DNA of 64,000 nucleotides from the NCBI RefSeq assembly GCF_002934605.1, contig NZ_PTJC01000005.1, positions 1,860,001 to 1,924,000 of the forward strand, given 5' to 3'. The notes beneath the pieces were generated by a model. It saw only the letters and a program-made list of their open reading frames with translations, did no database searches and was not told the origin of the DNA. The translations under genes were made by a program, and so were the position numbers. Source of the DNA: Neolewinella xylanilytica. Lineage in GTDB: Bacteria > Bacteroidota > Bacteroidia > Chitinophagales > Saprospiraceae. Of the stretch, positions 1 to 7,912 are shown one piece after another (within the stretch, counting starts at the first letter, position 1; each line of letters begins with the position of its first letter).

Positions 1-271
1 GCGGGGGCAGGATTTTCCCCGCATCGTATTACTCACTCCGCCGCCAGTGGCCGGTAACGAGGTAGTGAGTGCGGAATTTCAGGGCGCGCGGGATTGCACG
101 GCGGCCCTGAGCGGGACACTGCGCACGATCGCCACCCGGGAGGGCTTTTGCCTCGTCGACTGGCAGGAGCGACCGGGCGATGAAATCCTGGTCCACAGCG
201 AAGACGGGATCCACTTCAACCGGGAGGGCTATCAGTTGCTGGCCCGGCAGGTGGTGCGTAGTTGTTACTGA
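1..271 (+). CDS. SGNH/GDSL-family hydrolase, C-terminal part (5' end outside window)
   Basis: The reading frame is open from base 2 to a stop at 271, so only the last ~89 residues are present and the start lies upstream of the window. The visible part has a hydrophobic strand followed by TPPP, and near the end the motif DGIHFNREGYQLLA, which fits the block V Asp-x-x-His of SGNH esterases/lipases (catalytic Asp and His). Family members hydrolyse ester bonds in lipids or acetylated sugars; the substrate cannot be told from this fragment. An ExbD-like gene follows on the same strand after 61 bases. Confidence 0.8.
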   Translation, partial: RGQDFPRIVLLTPPPVAGNEVVSAEFQGARDCTAALSGTLRTIATREGFCLVDWQERPGDEILVHSEDGIHFNREGYQLLARQVVRSCY

Positions 272-332
272 TCGCCCGGTCCACCAAATTGCCGGGAGCA
301 GGCATCTGAGGGGTAGTCAATACCCTTACACC

Positions 333-851
333 ATGGTCTTCAAAACTACCCGCCGGGATACCCCCGCCGTGCACGCCGGCTCCATGGCCGACATTGCCTT
401 TTTGCTCTTGATCTTCTTCCTGGTCACTACGACGATCGATCAGGACAGCGGCATCATCATGAAACTCCCCGCCTGGGAGGCCAACCCGCCCACGACGCCG
501 ACTTCCGAGGTGCTTTCGGTGATCGTCAACGCCGACAACGCGATCATGGTGGAAGGGGAGCCCGCCGGGGTGGGGGAGTTGCCGCGGCTACTCGAGCAGT
601 ACGTCCTGGACCCGCGGCGCACCCCGCGGCAGGCCGTCGTAAGTCTGGTACATGACCGGAACACGGATTACCGCCACTACCTCGAAGTTTACGACGGTCT
701 GCTGAGCGGTTACCGACGGCTATGGGATGCGGCCGGTCACTCGGATTACGGCGATAACTATGAAGCATTAGGGGAAGCGCAAAAGCAGCGGATTCGCCAG
801 CAATTCCCTATGGTGATCAGCGAGGCGGAGCCCAGTGACATCAGGGATTGA
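333..851 (+). CDS. ExbD/TolR-family biopolymer transport protein
   Basis: The product has 172 residues. One N-terminal transmembrane segment (about residues 17-36) carries the motif MADIAFLLLIFFLVTTT, whose Asp20 matches the proton-path aspartate of ExbD/TolR proteins. A periplasmic domain follows. In this family ExbD works with ExbB and TonB to transmit proton-motive force to outer-membrane receptors. No exbB or tonB is visible in the window. The ATG at 333 was chosen because the conserved basic N-terminus (MVFKTTRR) starts there; the longer frame from 180 reads through the end of the preceding gene. Its 3' end overlaps the convergent ion-channel gene by 11 bases. Confidence 0.85.
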   Translation: MVFKTTRRDTPAVHAGSMADIAFLLLIFFLVTTTIDQDSGIIMKLPAWEANPPTTPTSEVLSVIVNADNAIMVEGEPAGVGELPRLLEQYVLDPRRTPRQAVVSLVHDRNTDYRHYLEVYDGLLSGYRRLWDAAGHSDYGDNYEALGEAQKQRIRQQFPMVISEAEPSDIRD

Positions 852-1659
852 GCCGCCCCCCGCAGTATTTGCAGTAAATCGCATCCGCGGCGTGCCCTTC
901 CCGGGCGCAAAAGCGGCATACCTGGGTGCTGACTTCACTTTGTTTATTGGTGTTAATGATCTCGTTCGTGACGATGCCCGTAGGTACCGCGATGATGGCG
1001 TAGCCGAGAATCATGACGATGGCGGAAAGGAACTGTCCGATCTGGGTCTGGGGGGTAATATCGCCGTAGCCCACGGTCGTGATCGTCACGATCGCCCAGT
1101 ATACGGCCCGCGGAATCGACGAGAACCCCTCGTTTCCACCCCCCTCGATCAGGTACATCAATGACCCGATAATGATCACGAGGATGGTCACGGAAAAGAG
1201 AAATACGGCGATCTTGTTTCGGCTGGCGACCAGCGCCCGCCGCAGTTGATCGCCTTCGCTGAGGTACTGGCCGAGTTTGAAAATCCGGAAGACCCGCATT
1301 AGCCGTAGAATCCGGATGATCAGGAAGTATTGGGCGTTGGGCAGCACTAGGGTGAGGTAGGAGGGGAGGATGGCCAGCACGTCCACGATACCGTAAAAGC
1401 TGAGGGCGTACTGCAACGGGCGAATCGTGACCCACAGCCGCAGCACGTATTCGATGGTAAAGATGATCGTCAGGAACCACTCAGTGTACCAAAAGAAAGC
1501 ACCGTACTGCTCGTTATAGTCTTCGGAGCTCTCCAGCATCACGATGATGATGGAGAAGGTAATCAAGCCCAGCAGCACCACGTCGAAGAGCTTCCCCGCC
1601 GGCGTATCCGCCTCGAAAATGATTTCGTGGATACGTTGGCGCAGGCTCTGGTCGGACAT
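841..1659 (-). CDS. Voltage-gated-type (six-TM) potassium/ion channel with C-terminal zinc-ribbon-like tail
   Basis: The product has 272 residues from the ATG at 1659; upstream codons in the frame lie in the preceding gene. Six hydrophobic segments are visible. There is an S4-like arginine-rich stretch (residues 116-128, RILRLMRVFRIFK) and a pore filter TTVGYGD (194-200), which is the potassium-selective signature. The tail carries Cys248, Cys251, Cys263 and Cys266 in a CxxC...CxxC arrangement, consistent with a small zinc ribbon in the cytoplasm. It lies 47 bases downstream of the histidine kinase on the same strand, so it may share its transcript. Potassium selectivity is inferred from the filter; the ligand or voltage response is not known. 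Confidence 0.88.
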   Translation of the reverse strand: MSDQSLRQRIHEIIFEADTPAGKLFDVVLLGLITFSIIIVMLESSEDYNEQYGAFFWYTEWFLTIIFTIEYVLRLWVTIRPLQYALSFYGIVDVLAILPSYLTLVLPNAQYFLIIRILRLMRVFRIFKLGQYLSEGDQLRRALVASRNKIAVFLFSVTILVIIIGSLMYLIEGGGNEGFSSIPRAVYWAIVTITTVGYGDITPQTQIGQFLSAIVMILGYAIIAVPTGIVTNEIINTNKQSEVSTQVCRFCAREGHAADAIYCKYCGGRLNP

Positions 1660-1706
1660 GAAGGAAGAGGGGTTTAGGGAGTAAGGTAAGGACCGGGCCC
1701 TAAACC

Positions 1707-3686
1707 TTATCCAAGGTTGTTGCGTCGGGGGATCATTTCGGTAATCGGGATCGTGACCCGCACCTGGGTGCCACAGGCCACTCCGTCGCGGTCGTACAGG
1801 TCGATGATCTCTACCCAATTTTGTTCCTCGCTGGAAAGCAGTTGCAGGCGCGACTCGGTAATTTCGGTGCCCCGGCTCTTGTGATCGACCCGAGTGGCAT
1901 CCTTCGCCTGCCGTTCCCGGACTTTTTCCCGGCCGACGCCGTTGTCCGTGACAATCCCCAAAAGGTGATGGTCGTCTTCGTCGATCACGCGGAATTCCAC
2001 CTCGATGTGTCCTTCCGACTGCCCCCGGAGGCCGTGCTCGATGGCGTTCTCCACGTAGGGTTGTAGGATCATCGTGGGGACGCCGATCACGTCCTCTTCC
2101 AGCTCCCGGTCCATCACGATGTGGAAGGTCAGGTTGCCCTCGTAACGGAGGTGCTGATTGATTTCGAGGTAGTCGGTCAGGAATCGGCGCTCCTCCTCGA
2201 GCGTAATGAATTCCCGATTGGCGTTTTCCAGGCTCTGCCGCATCAGCATGGCAAACTTAGCCAGGTGCTTACTGGCCGTGGCCGCGTTGTTGCCCGAGAT
2301 GAACATTTGGATGCTGTTCAGGGCGTTGTACATAAAGTGCGGATTCATCTGAGCCCGCAGCGCCCGTAGCTTCAGCTGGCTGGCCTTGAGTTTGAGCTGG
2401 CGGTTTTCCTGTTCGCGCTCCTCCGCCCGGAACTGGGCGGCGAACTGATGCTGGCGGAGGATGGCTACCTGTTGGTGGAAGCGGTGATTGTAACTGTCGT
2501 AGGTACAGTGGTAATTGTAGGCGGCCTCGTAGTACTTCAGTTTGGCGTGGCAAATGGACAGGTGCAGATAGGCATCGGCGACGAGGCTGAGCAGGTCGGG
2601 GTCGTTGGTATCCTCGTCGACTTCCGCGAGCGTTAGGATGCGGTTCAACTGATTGATGGACATCTCCCATTCCGCTGAATCCATCAGCAAGGTAGCCCGC
2701 ATGAACTCCAGCTTGGCCAGTTCCTTTCGGTCGGGCTCGTCGTCACCGCTGTAGAGCGCTTCGGCCCGGTCGACGTATTCGTTGGCTAAGTCCGGACTAT
2801 CCAGGTAGTGATAACAGAAACCGAGATTGGCGTAGGCGGCCGCCAAGGCGTTCACCGAACCGTTGGCCTTGGTGTCGACTACCGCCCGGAAGTAGGTCAC
2901 GGCCTCCTCGTACTTGTTTAGGTACATGAGCTCTTTGCCGAGGTTAAGCTGATGCCAGGGTAGCCGGGAGCGCAGGCCGATCAGCTCACAGCGGTCGATG
3001 GCCCGCTGAAAGGCGGCCAGGGCTAGTTCGTTCTCGCCGCTATTCTGGTAAACGGAGCCGAGTCCGGACTGGGTAAGGCTGTAGTAGTAGTGGTCCTGGG
3101 GCGTTAGTTCGAAGGAGCCCCCTTCGAGCAGCCGTTCGGCTTCGAGGAATTTGAGGGTAGCCTTCGGGTAGCTGAAGATCAGGAGGTAAAGGTAACCGTG
3201 GCGGCAGGCCGTGCGGGCGACGTATTGGTCGCTGGGATAGCTCTCCAGAAGGCGCTGGCAACGGTCGAGGTAGTCGATCGCCTGTTCGGTAAGCCCCTGG
3301 TTGCCGAGGTAGGCGATATACGTAAGGTATGCCTCTAGTTTGTCGGCCGCATCGCCACGTTCTTCGACGATAGACAGGGCGGTGGCAAAAGGTGCCGCGG
3401 CGTGCTCGAGGCGGTATTCCTGGTTCTCTAGAGTAGCGAGCGTGAGAAAATAATGCAGCCGGTAGTCATTTCCGGTAATGTCTTCCAGTTGCAGCAGGTC
3501 TTTTGCGTGTTTCTGCAGCAGTTGTGCCTGCTTCGCGAGCAACACCCGGGCCCGATCGGGGCGGGTATAGACGTAGTGATGTAGCAGCGAGTGAATGATC
3601 TCGATTACTTCGAGGCCATCCGACGCCTTCTCAAGGGATAATTCCAGTTTGCCCAGCGCCGAGCTGTGTCCGTATCGGTCTACCAT
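1707..3686 (-). CDS. TPR-containing sensor histidine kinase (LytS/His_kinase family), no membrane segment
   Basis: The product has 659 residues. Residues ~1-400 are helical repeats, with at least four recognisable TPR units (about 118-147, 200-235, 245-272, 283-312 and 370-400). A coiled coil follows (~405-445), then a His_kinase domain with the phosphoacceptor motif QMNPHFMYNALN (His450) and an HATPase region with PYVENAIEHGL (Asn547) and DNGVGRE. No signal peptide or transmembrane helix is visible, so it should sense a cytoplasmic cue. Its partner is almost certainly the LytTR regulator at 4036-4797. A 49-residue GG-leader peptide gene ends 30 bases before its ATG, which suggests the peptide and kinase are co-transcribed. 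The ion channel follows after 47 bases. Confidence 0.9.
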   Translation of the reverse strand: MVDRYGHSSALGKLELSLEKASDGLEVIEIIHSLLHHYVYTRPDRARVLLAKQAQLLQKHAKDLLQLEDITGNDYRLHYFLTLATLENQEYRLEHAAAPFATALSIVEERGDAADKLEAYLTYIAYLGNQGLTEQAIDYLDRCQRLLESYPSDQYVARTACRHGYLYLLIFSYPKATLKFLEAERLLEGGSFELTPQDHYYYSLTQSGLGSVYQNSGENELALAAFQRAIDRCELIGLRSRLPWHQLNLGKELMYLNKYEEAVTYFRAVVDTKANGSVNALAAAYANLGFCYHYLDSPDLANEYVDRAEALYSGDDEPDRKELAKLEFMRATLLMDSAEWEMSINQLNRILTLAEVDEDTNDPDLLSLVADAYLHLSICHAKLKYYEAAYNYHCTYDSYNHRFHQQVAILRQHQFAAQFRAEEREQENRQLKLKASQLKLRALRAQMNPHFMYNALNSIQMFISGNNAATASKHLAKFAMLMRQSLENANREFITLEEERRFLTDYLEINQHLRYEGNLTFHIVMDRELEEDVIGVPTMILQPYVENAIEHGLRGQSEGHIEVEFRVIDEDDHHLLGIVTDNGVGREKVRERQAKDATRVDHKSRGTEITESRLQLLSSEEQNWVEIIDLYDRDGVACGTQVRVTIPITEMIPRRNNLG

Positions 3687-3716
3687 GAAAGGGCGGGCTG
3701 TAACCGGTTCGCTGGA

Positions 3717-3866
3717 TTATTGGGGCATTATGCCTCCGCAAACCCGACGCGAATAGGGGCCTCGACGCTTTCCTCCGGTAACCTGATCCATGGTGTCGCG
3801 ATCCAGTTGCTTAAGCTGGTTGTCCTTCAGAAGTTCCTCGATGGTTTTTTTCCCGGTCTGAGCCAT
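3717..3866 (-). CDS. Small double-glycine leader peptide (RiPP/bacteriocin-type precursor candidate)
   Basis: This 49-codon frame runs from ATG at 3866 to TAA at 3717, between the response regulator and kinase genes. It starts MAQTGKKTIEELLKDNQL and continues with the leader-like segment LDRDTMDQVTGGK. That segment fits the double-glycine leaders of Bacteroidota natural-product precursors: an amphipathic acidic helix ending with a hydrophobic residue, x, then GG. Cleavage after Gly32 would release a 17-residue basic peptide, KRRGPYSRRVCGGIMPQ, with one cysteine. A TACATTTG promoter-like box lies 67 bases upstream, and the kinase ATG is 30 bases downstream. No modification enzyme or C39 peptidase transporter is in the window. 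The leader resemblance is seen directly; expression and signalling role are inference. Confidence 0.6.
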   Translation of the reverse strand: MAQTGKKTIEELLKDNQLKQLDRDTMDQVTGGKRRGPYSRRVCGGIMPQ

Positions 3867-3933
3867 GGATGGAATACTTGACGTGAATAGTTGTTGCTGA
3901 TTTCCGGTGGTATGGTACAGGTCACCAACGTTT

Positions 3934-3941
3934 CAAATGTA
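3934..3941 (-). promoter_or_regulatory. -7 box (TACATTTG) for the peptide-kinase genes
   Basis: This is an exact match to the Bacteroidota -7 consensus TAnnTTTG in the 169-base gap between the response regulator stop and the peptide ATG. No clear -33 TTG partner is seen. It would give a leader of about 60 bases. Confidence 0.45.
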
Positions 3942-4035
3942 AGAATTATATCGGTGGCTTCCCTTTTTTTTGATTTTCGTGCCGGGTTGCCGTTGATTGC
4001 CCCATCAGGGTGGTTCGGACGCACGACCGAAGGCG

Positions 4036-4797
4036 TCATAATTCTTGCATGAAACGCAGCTGGCTCATGAAGGCCGACCTTCGCCGGCGGCTTACCTCGA
4101 TCCGCATACCATCGTCCATGATCAGATAACCGCCCTCGCCCTTCACGAATTTCTTCATGTAATTCATGTTGATGACATGCCGCTTGTGTACCCGGTAGAA
4201 GTTGTGGGGCGCCAGCATGTCTTCGTACATTTTGATGGTTTTGGAGGCAGTGATGCGCTGCCCGTCCGCCATGTAGATATGGGTATAATTGTCTTCGGCC
4301 TCGAAGCGGATGATGTCCGGTATCCGGATAAAGTGGTAGCCATCTACGGCCCCGATTGGCATGCGGTCGTACACATTAGGCTGTTTCTGGTATAGCTGGA
4401 AGGCGTCGAGGCGCTCCTGGGTGCGGGCCTGGCCGCGGGGCCGGATCCGAGCTACGGCATCGACGAGCCGGTCGGGGTCAATTGGTTTCAGGATGTAGCC
4501 GATGGCCGAATAGTCGAATGCCCGCATGGCAAACTGATCGTAGGCCGTCACGAAAACGATGTCGAAATTGATCGGTTTGATCCGATCGAGCATCTGGAAG
4601 ACTTTGCCGTCGCCGAGGTTGATATCCAGGAAGGCAATGTCAGGCCGGATGTCGTCGCGGCCGAAGAGCGCACACCCGGATTCGACCCCGTCAGCTTCGC
4701 CGATCACTTCCACGTCGGGGCAGTGCAGGTTCAGCATTTGTTTCAGGTTGACGAGGCCCTTGCGTTCGTCTTCTACGATAACGGCATTTAGTAGCAT
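4036..4797 (-). CDS. LytTR-family response regulator
   Basis: The product has 253 residues. An N-terminal receiver domain carries the acidic pair near Glu9/Asp10, the phosphoacceptor Asp58 in AFLDINLGDG, Thr84 and Lys104 (YILKPIDP). A LytTR DNA-binding domain (about residues 145-250) follows, with FEAEDNYTHIYMADGQ and FYRVHKRHVINMNYMKKF. Such regulators bind direct repeats as dimers and are usually paired with His_kinase-family sensors such as the one at 1707-3686. The gene starts 93 bases after lptC ends and has its own TAAATTTG box. A peptide gene separates it from the kinase, which is unusual for this pair. Confidence 0.93.
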   Translation of the reverse strand: MLLNAVIVEDERKGLVNLKQMLNLHCPDVEVIGEADGVESGCALFGRDDIRPDIAFLDINLGDGKVFQMLDRIKPINFDIVFVTAYDQFAMRAFDYSAIGYILKPIDPDRLVDAVARIRPRGQARTQERLDAFQLYQKQPNVYDRMPIGAVDGYHFIRIPDIIRFEAEDNYTHIYMADGQRITASKTIKMYEDMLAPHNFYRVHKRHVINMNYMKKFVKGEGGYLIMDDGMRIEVSRRRRSAFMSQLRFMQEL

Positions 4798-4815
4798 AGC
4801 TGAGGATCAGTTGAC

Positions 4816-4823
4816 CAAATTTA
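4816..4823 (-). promoter_or_regulatory. -7 box (TAAATTTG) for the LytTR regulator
   Basis: This is an exact TAnnTTTG match 18 bases upstream of the regulator ATG, giving a very short leader. It suggests the regulator can be transcribed independently of lptC. Confidence 0.5.
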
Positions 4824-4890
4824 CGAAATCACGCTTAGGGATAAGGCCATCCGCCCGTGAATTTCCCAATAATTTCGGTCGGTATCCGGG

Positions 4891-5448
4891 CTACCGTTCC
4901 TCCACGGGGCGGTTGACCGGGATTCGCCCGTCTACCTCCAGTACCCGTGCATTGGTGAAGGAGGGGTCGCTTTCCAGTCCGTACCCGGTAATGATGTAGT
5001 CGGGCTGGGTAAGCACGACGAACTTATTGGTATAGATCAATTCCCGCGACTCATCCCAGTTGAGCTCTTCCGTTTCCAGCCGCTGTTGGTCCTTGGATTC
5101 CCAGACAACACTGTCGCGAACCGTAATAACATTGCTCCTGCGGCGGTACACGCCCTGCTTAGCGGTCAGGGTGCTGGTGGTATCCTGCAGTTCATCGAGA
5201 AAAAAAGCAACGATTCCGTCCGGGAACTCCTGCCGGGGATCGCTCGGCGACAGGTAATTGTACATGGCCGGCGCCTCTAGGATCAGCCGGACGCGGGCGG
5301 AGTCGCTCCAGAGCACCTGGACGCCCGTCGCCAGTTCCACCTCGTCGTCGAGCGCCGCCTCCAGCCGGGCTACTTCGGCGGGGTCATTGACGCAACCGGT
5401 AGTCAGGGCCGCGATGCAAAGCAGGAAAAGTAGGTGCCTCAGCCCCAC
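4891..5448 (-). CDS. lptC: LPS export protein LptC-like lipoprotein
   Basis: The product has 185 residues. It has a lipoprotein signal peptide with lipobox LTTGC (Cys19), so it should be membrane-anchored. The rest is predicted beta strand and fits the LptC/OstA-like fold (for example DSARVRLILEAPAMYNYL, then LTAKQGVYRRRSNVITVRDS and WDESRELIYTNKFVVLTQPD). LptC passes lipopolysaccharide from the inner-membrane LptBFG complex to LptA. The start overlaps the end of the upstream small membrane protein by 10 bases, indicating an operon with it and probably with the foldase gene. The lipidated form is common in Bacteroidota; E. coli LptC uses a membrane helix instead. Confidence 0.85.
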   Translation of the reverse strand: MGLRHLLFLLCIAALTTGCVNDPAEVARLEAALDDEVELATGVQVLWSDSARVRLILEAPAMYNYLSPSDPRQEFPDGIVAFFLDELQDTTSTLTAKQGVYRRRSNVITVRDSVVWESKDQQRLETEELNWDESRELIYTNKFVVLTQPDYIITGYGLESDPSFTNARVLEVDGRIPVNRPVEER

Positions 5449-5621
5449 AGGCCCCGCATGCCGTTGATCAGGGTGCCGTACAGCTCCGGGTCCTCGGGTA
5501 CGAAAGCCTGGTTGGCTTTGTAGAGATAAATAACGAGGACTACGAAGAGCAGAAAGGCGACAACGCCACCCATGATCACGTATCCCTTTATTCCCGCGTG
5601 TTTGATTTCGTCAGACATCAA
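5439..5621 (-). CDS. Small single-pass membrane protein of unknown function
   Basis: The product has 60 residues, or 59 if the second Met is used. A charged N-terminus (SDEIKHAGIKG) is followed by one strong hydrophobic segment (about residues 15-34) and a short C-terminal tail ending GMRGLWG. It overlaps the lptC start by 10 bases and lies 27 bases downstream of the foldase gene, so it is probably translated as part of that operon. No family is recognised. The position suggests an envelope role, which is inference. Confidence 0.65.
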   Translation of the reverse strand: MMSDEIKHAGIKGYVIMGGVVAFLLFVVLVIYLYKANQAFVPEDPELYGTLINGMRGLWG

Positions 5622-5648
5622 TAATTTATTTAGATACTAAACGGGCGT

Positions 5649-7802
5649 TTAGCGTAAAGTACTACACTCGGTGCTGATCCGCTGATCTTCGATCTCTATT
5701 TCGGTGCGTAAGCCCGTGATCAACTGCTGCGCGACGCGGCTGCGATTGGTCGCGTTCATCGCTTGCCGAGCGGCGGGTACGCTGCCGCTGCTTCCGGACG
5801 GAGCGTCCGACAACGGTTTGACGAGGTATACCCCCCGCTCGCCCACGATAGGTTCGCTTACCGTTCCGGTAGACAGGGTCGAGGCCACGGCAATGACCTT
5901 GGGCTCGGCACCGATGCCCTGGGCGAGAGACTGCTGGGTAAAGGTGACTCCGTTGAGGGTGTCCACGACTACATCATATTGGGATGCAGCGGCCGCCAGG
6001 TCCAGTCCACTCATAGCCTCCGCCAACTGACGCCCCTTAAGTTGGTTGCGGACGTCAGGCAGAATGCTCTCCCGCACCGCTTCTACCGGTGCTACGCCTT
6101 CCGGGATGATGTTCTCCACCCCGGCGATCAGGTAGCGGTTCTCGTAAAAGAAGTTGGGGTCGGTGAAGGTATAGACGAAACCACTTACGTCGCCTTCGTC
6201 GGCCCCGAAGGCCCAGCAGATCAGGTCGCGGACGTCCTGTCCGCCGCCGATACCGGGTAGCTGGAAGGTGCCAATGTCCAGGGGACGGGTAGTTTCCACC
6301 GTGAGTCCCTCGGCTTCGGCGGCTGCTTTCACTTCTTCTAGACTGCCTTTACCGGTCAGGAATTCCTCCGCCCGTTGGCGGATAGCGTCTTCGGTGTCTT
6401 TACTGGGCACCATGGGTTCGGATACGTAGGCTACTTTGGCGCGGGTCTCCGTCGCATCGCTACGGCTGGTGATCTGCAGCAGTTGTACACCGTCCTGGGT
6501 GCGTATTTTGTACCAGGTTCCCGGTTCTCCCGTCACAAAGGCGACGCGTTCCGCGGCTGGTTCTATCTGGCCCGGCGTGACGTTTTCCAGTACCCCGGCG
6601 GTAGCGATTGTGCGGCTGTCGCGATTGAATTCCTCGGCCAGTTCGCTGAAGGTGGCATCGTCTTCCCGCACTACGGTCAGCAGGCTGTCGATGAGGCGGT
6701 TGGCTTCCGAAAACTGGGCGGGGATCGTCGCATTCCGCTTAATCCGACGGATTGCCACGTTCTCCGGGTATTCCCGCCGGTCGATCAATTTTACCAGCGC
6801 CATCAGGGATCCTTCCACGAAGGGACCGTATACCTCGCCGATTTCCAGATCGTTCATGATCGTACCGGCTACCGAGGCGGGCAGCTGATCTTCGGTCACG
6901 TAGGCACCCGTAAAGGAGCCGTTGGCCGTGAGGGCGAACAAGCTGTCTCCGCGGGCGGGCGTGTTCCGCCATTCGGTTGCCAGGCCTTCCAGGGTGGAAC
7001 GCACCGCGGCGGAATCTTCCGGTGTAGCGTCTACGGAGAAGCTGAGGTAAGTAAGTTGCCGGGTTTCCTCCAGGTTGTCAAAGGTGCTGCGGCGGTCGTC
7101 GATGTACTGCTGCAAGTCGGTGTCGCTGACGGTAACGGCGTCGTTGTCCAATTCGTCGAAGGGAACGCGAACGATCGCGACCCGGCGGCTGGCGGTCATC
7201 GCGTCGGCGTATTCCTGGGCCATCCACTCGGGGGCGTACATGGCCTTCGATACCAGGGCGGTAAGTTTTTCCTGCAGGCGTTGGCTGCTTACCCGACGAT
7301 TCTGGTAGCGCCAGATGTCAACGAAGTTGGGGGGCAGCTCTCCAGCCTCGATGCCTTCGGTGATGCTGTTCTCCTGAATCCGGCTGCGCACGCTGTTCAA
7401 CAGCTGCGCGTTCACCTGTCCGGTCTGGGGATCGCCGTAGTTCTGTTGAATAACCGGGCTGTAGCGGGGACCGTAGGTGAGCTCTTCCAGCTCCGGTTGG
7501 GTCACTTCCAGTCCAAGCCGTTCGGTCTCGTTACGAATGAGGCCCTCGGTGAGGTAATAATTCCACAGGTTGCTGCGGCTCTCGTAAGCGTCGGCCGAAG
7601 TGTTGGTCACGGCCAGGGTACGCTCGAAGTCGTTGCGCTCGATCTCAATTTCGCCGACGCGGGCCATCATGGCCTCCACCGGACCGATCGGGCCGCTGCT
7701 GCCGCTGTTCATGATGTCGGAAAGGACGAAAAGGGCGATACCGCCGCCGATAAAGAGCAGTACGACGAGCGGGTTGTTTCTAATTTTGCCAATGAGTGCC
7801 AT
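5649..7802 (-). CDS. PpiD/SurA-type membrane-anchored peptidylprolyl isomerase
   Basis: The product has 717 residues. It has an N-terminal signal-anchor (about residues 12-30, VVLLFIGGGIALFVLSDI) and a SurA_N-like chaperone region (about 45-260, including VGEIEIERNDFERTL). A parvulin-like segment lies around 330-460, with repeated weaker homology to ~640. The arrangement matches PpiD-like foldases that sit in the inner membrane facing the periplasm and assist outer-membrane protein folding. Whether the isomerase site is active cannot be judged by eye. The start is supported by a TTTTTG-N16-TATCTTCG promoter just upstream. It is the first gene of a run leading into lptC. Confidence 0.88.
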   Translation of the reverse strand: MALIGKIRNNPLVVLLFIGGGIALFVLSDIMNSGSSGPIGPVEAMMARVGEIEIERNDFERTLAVTNTSADAYESRSNLWNYYLTEGLIRNETERLGLEVTQPELEELTYGPRYSPVIQQNYGDPQTGQVNAQLLNSVRSRIQENSITEGIEAGELPPNFVDIWRYQNRRVSSQRLQEKLTALVSKAMYAPEWMAQEYADAMTASRRVAIVRVPFDELDNDAVTVSDTDLQQYIDDRRSTFDNLEETRQLTYLSFSVDATPEDSAAVRSTLEGLATEWRNTPARGDSLFALTANGSFTGAYVTEDQLPASVAGTIMNDLEIGEVYGPFVEGSLMALVKLIDRREYPENVAIRRIKRNATIPAQFSEANRLIDSLLTVVREDDATFSELAEEFNRDSRTIATAGVLENVTPGQIEPAAERVAFVTGEPGTWYKIRTQDGVQLLQITSRSDATETRAKVAYVSEPMVPSKDTEDAIRQRAEEFLTGKGSLEEVKAAAEAEGLTVETTRPLDIGTFQLPGIGGGQDVRDLICWAFGADEGDVSGFVYTFTDPNFFYENRYLIAGVENIIPEGVAPVEAVRESILPDVRNQLKGRQLAEAMSGLDLAAAASQYDVVVDTLNGVTFTQQSLAQGIGAEPKVIAVASTLSTGTVSEPIVGERGVYLVKPLSDAPSGSSGSVPAARQAMNATNRSRVAQQLITGLRTEIEIEDQRISTECSTLR

Positions 7803-7844
7803 AGGGAACTTCTAAGTTTTACCGTCTGCATGTGGAACGGGGCG

Positions 7845-7874
7845 CGAAGATACTAATTATTGTTCGGTCAAAAA
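7845..7874 (-). promoter_or_regulatory. Promoter of the foldase-lptC run
   Basis: On the minus strand a TTTTTG (-33 type, 7869-7874) is followed after 16 bases by TATCTTCG (7845-7852), one base from the TAnnTTTG consensus. The ATG is 42 bases downstream. Confidence 0.5.
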
Positions 7875-7912
7875 GGTCCGCTCTCCGGCGAAGGCGGTAG
7901 GAAGGATATCGG

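Noticed and set aside
3827-4039. 70-codon minus-strand frame overlapping the GG-leader peptide gene in another frame
   Set aside because: It starts in the last codons of the regulator, has no recognisable features, and the alternative frame gives a clear GG-leader peptide.
6375-7856. 493-codon open frame on the plus strand opposite the foldase
   Set aside because: Antisense shadow of a GC-rich gene; composition is His/Gly/Val-rich and no domain is recognisable.
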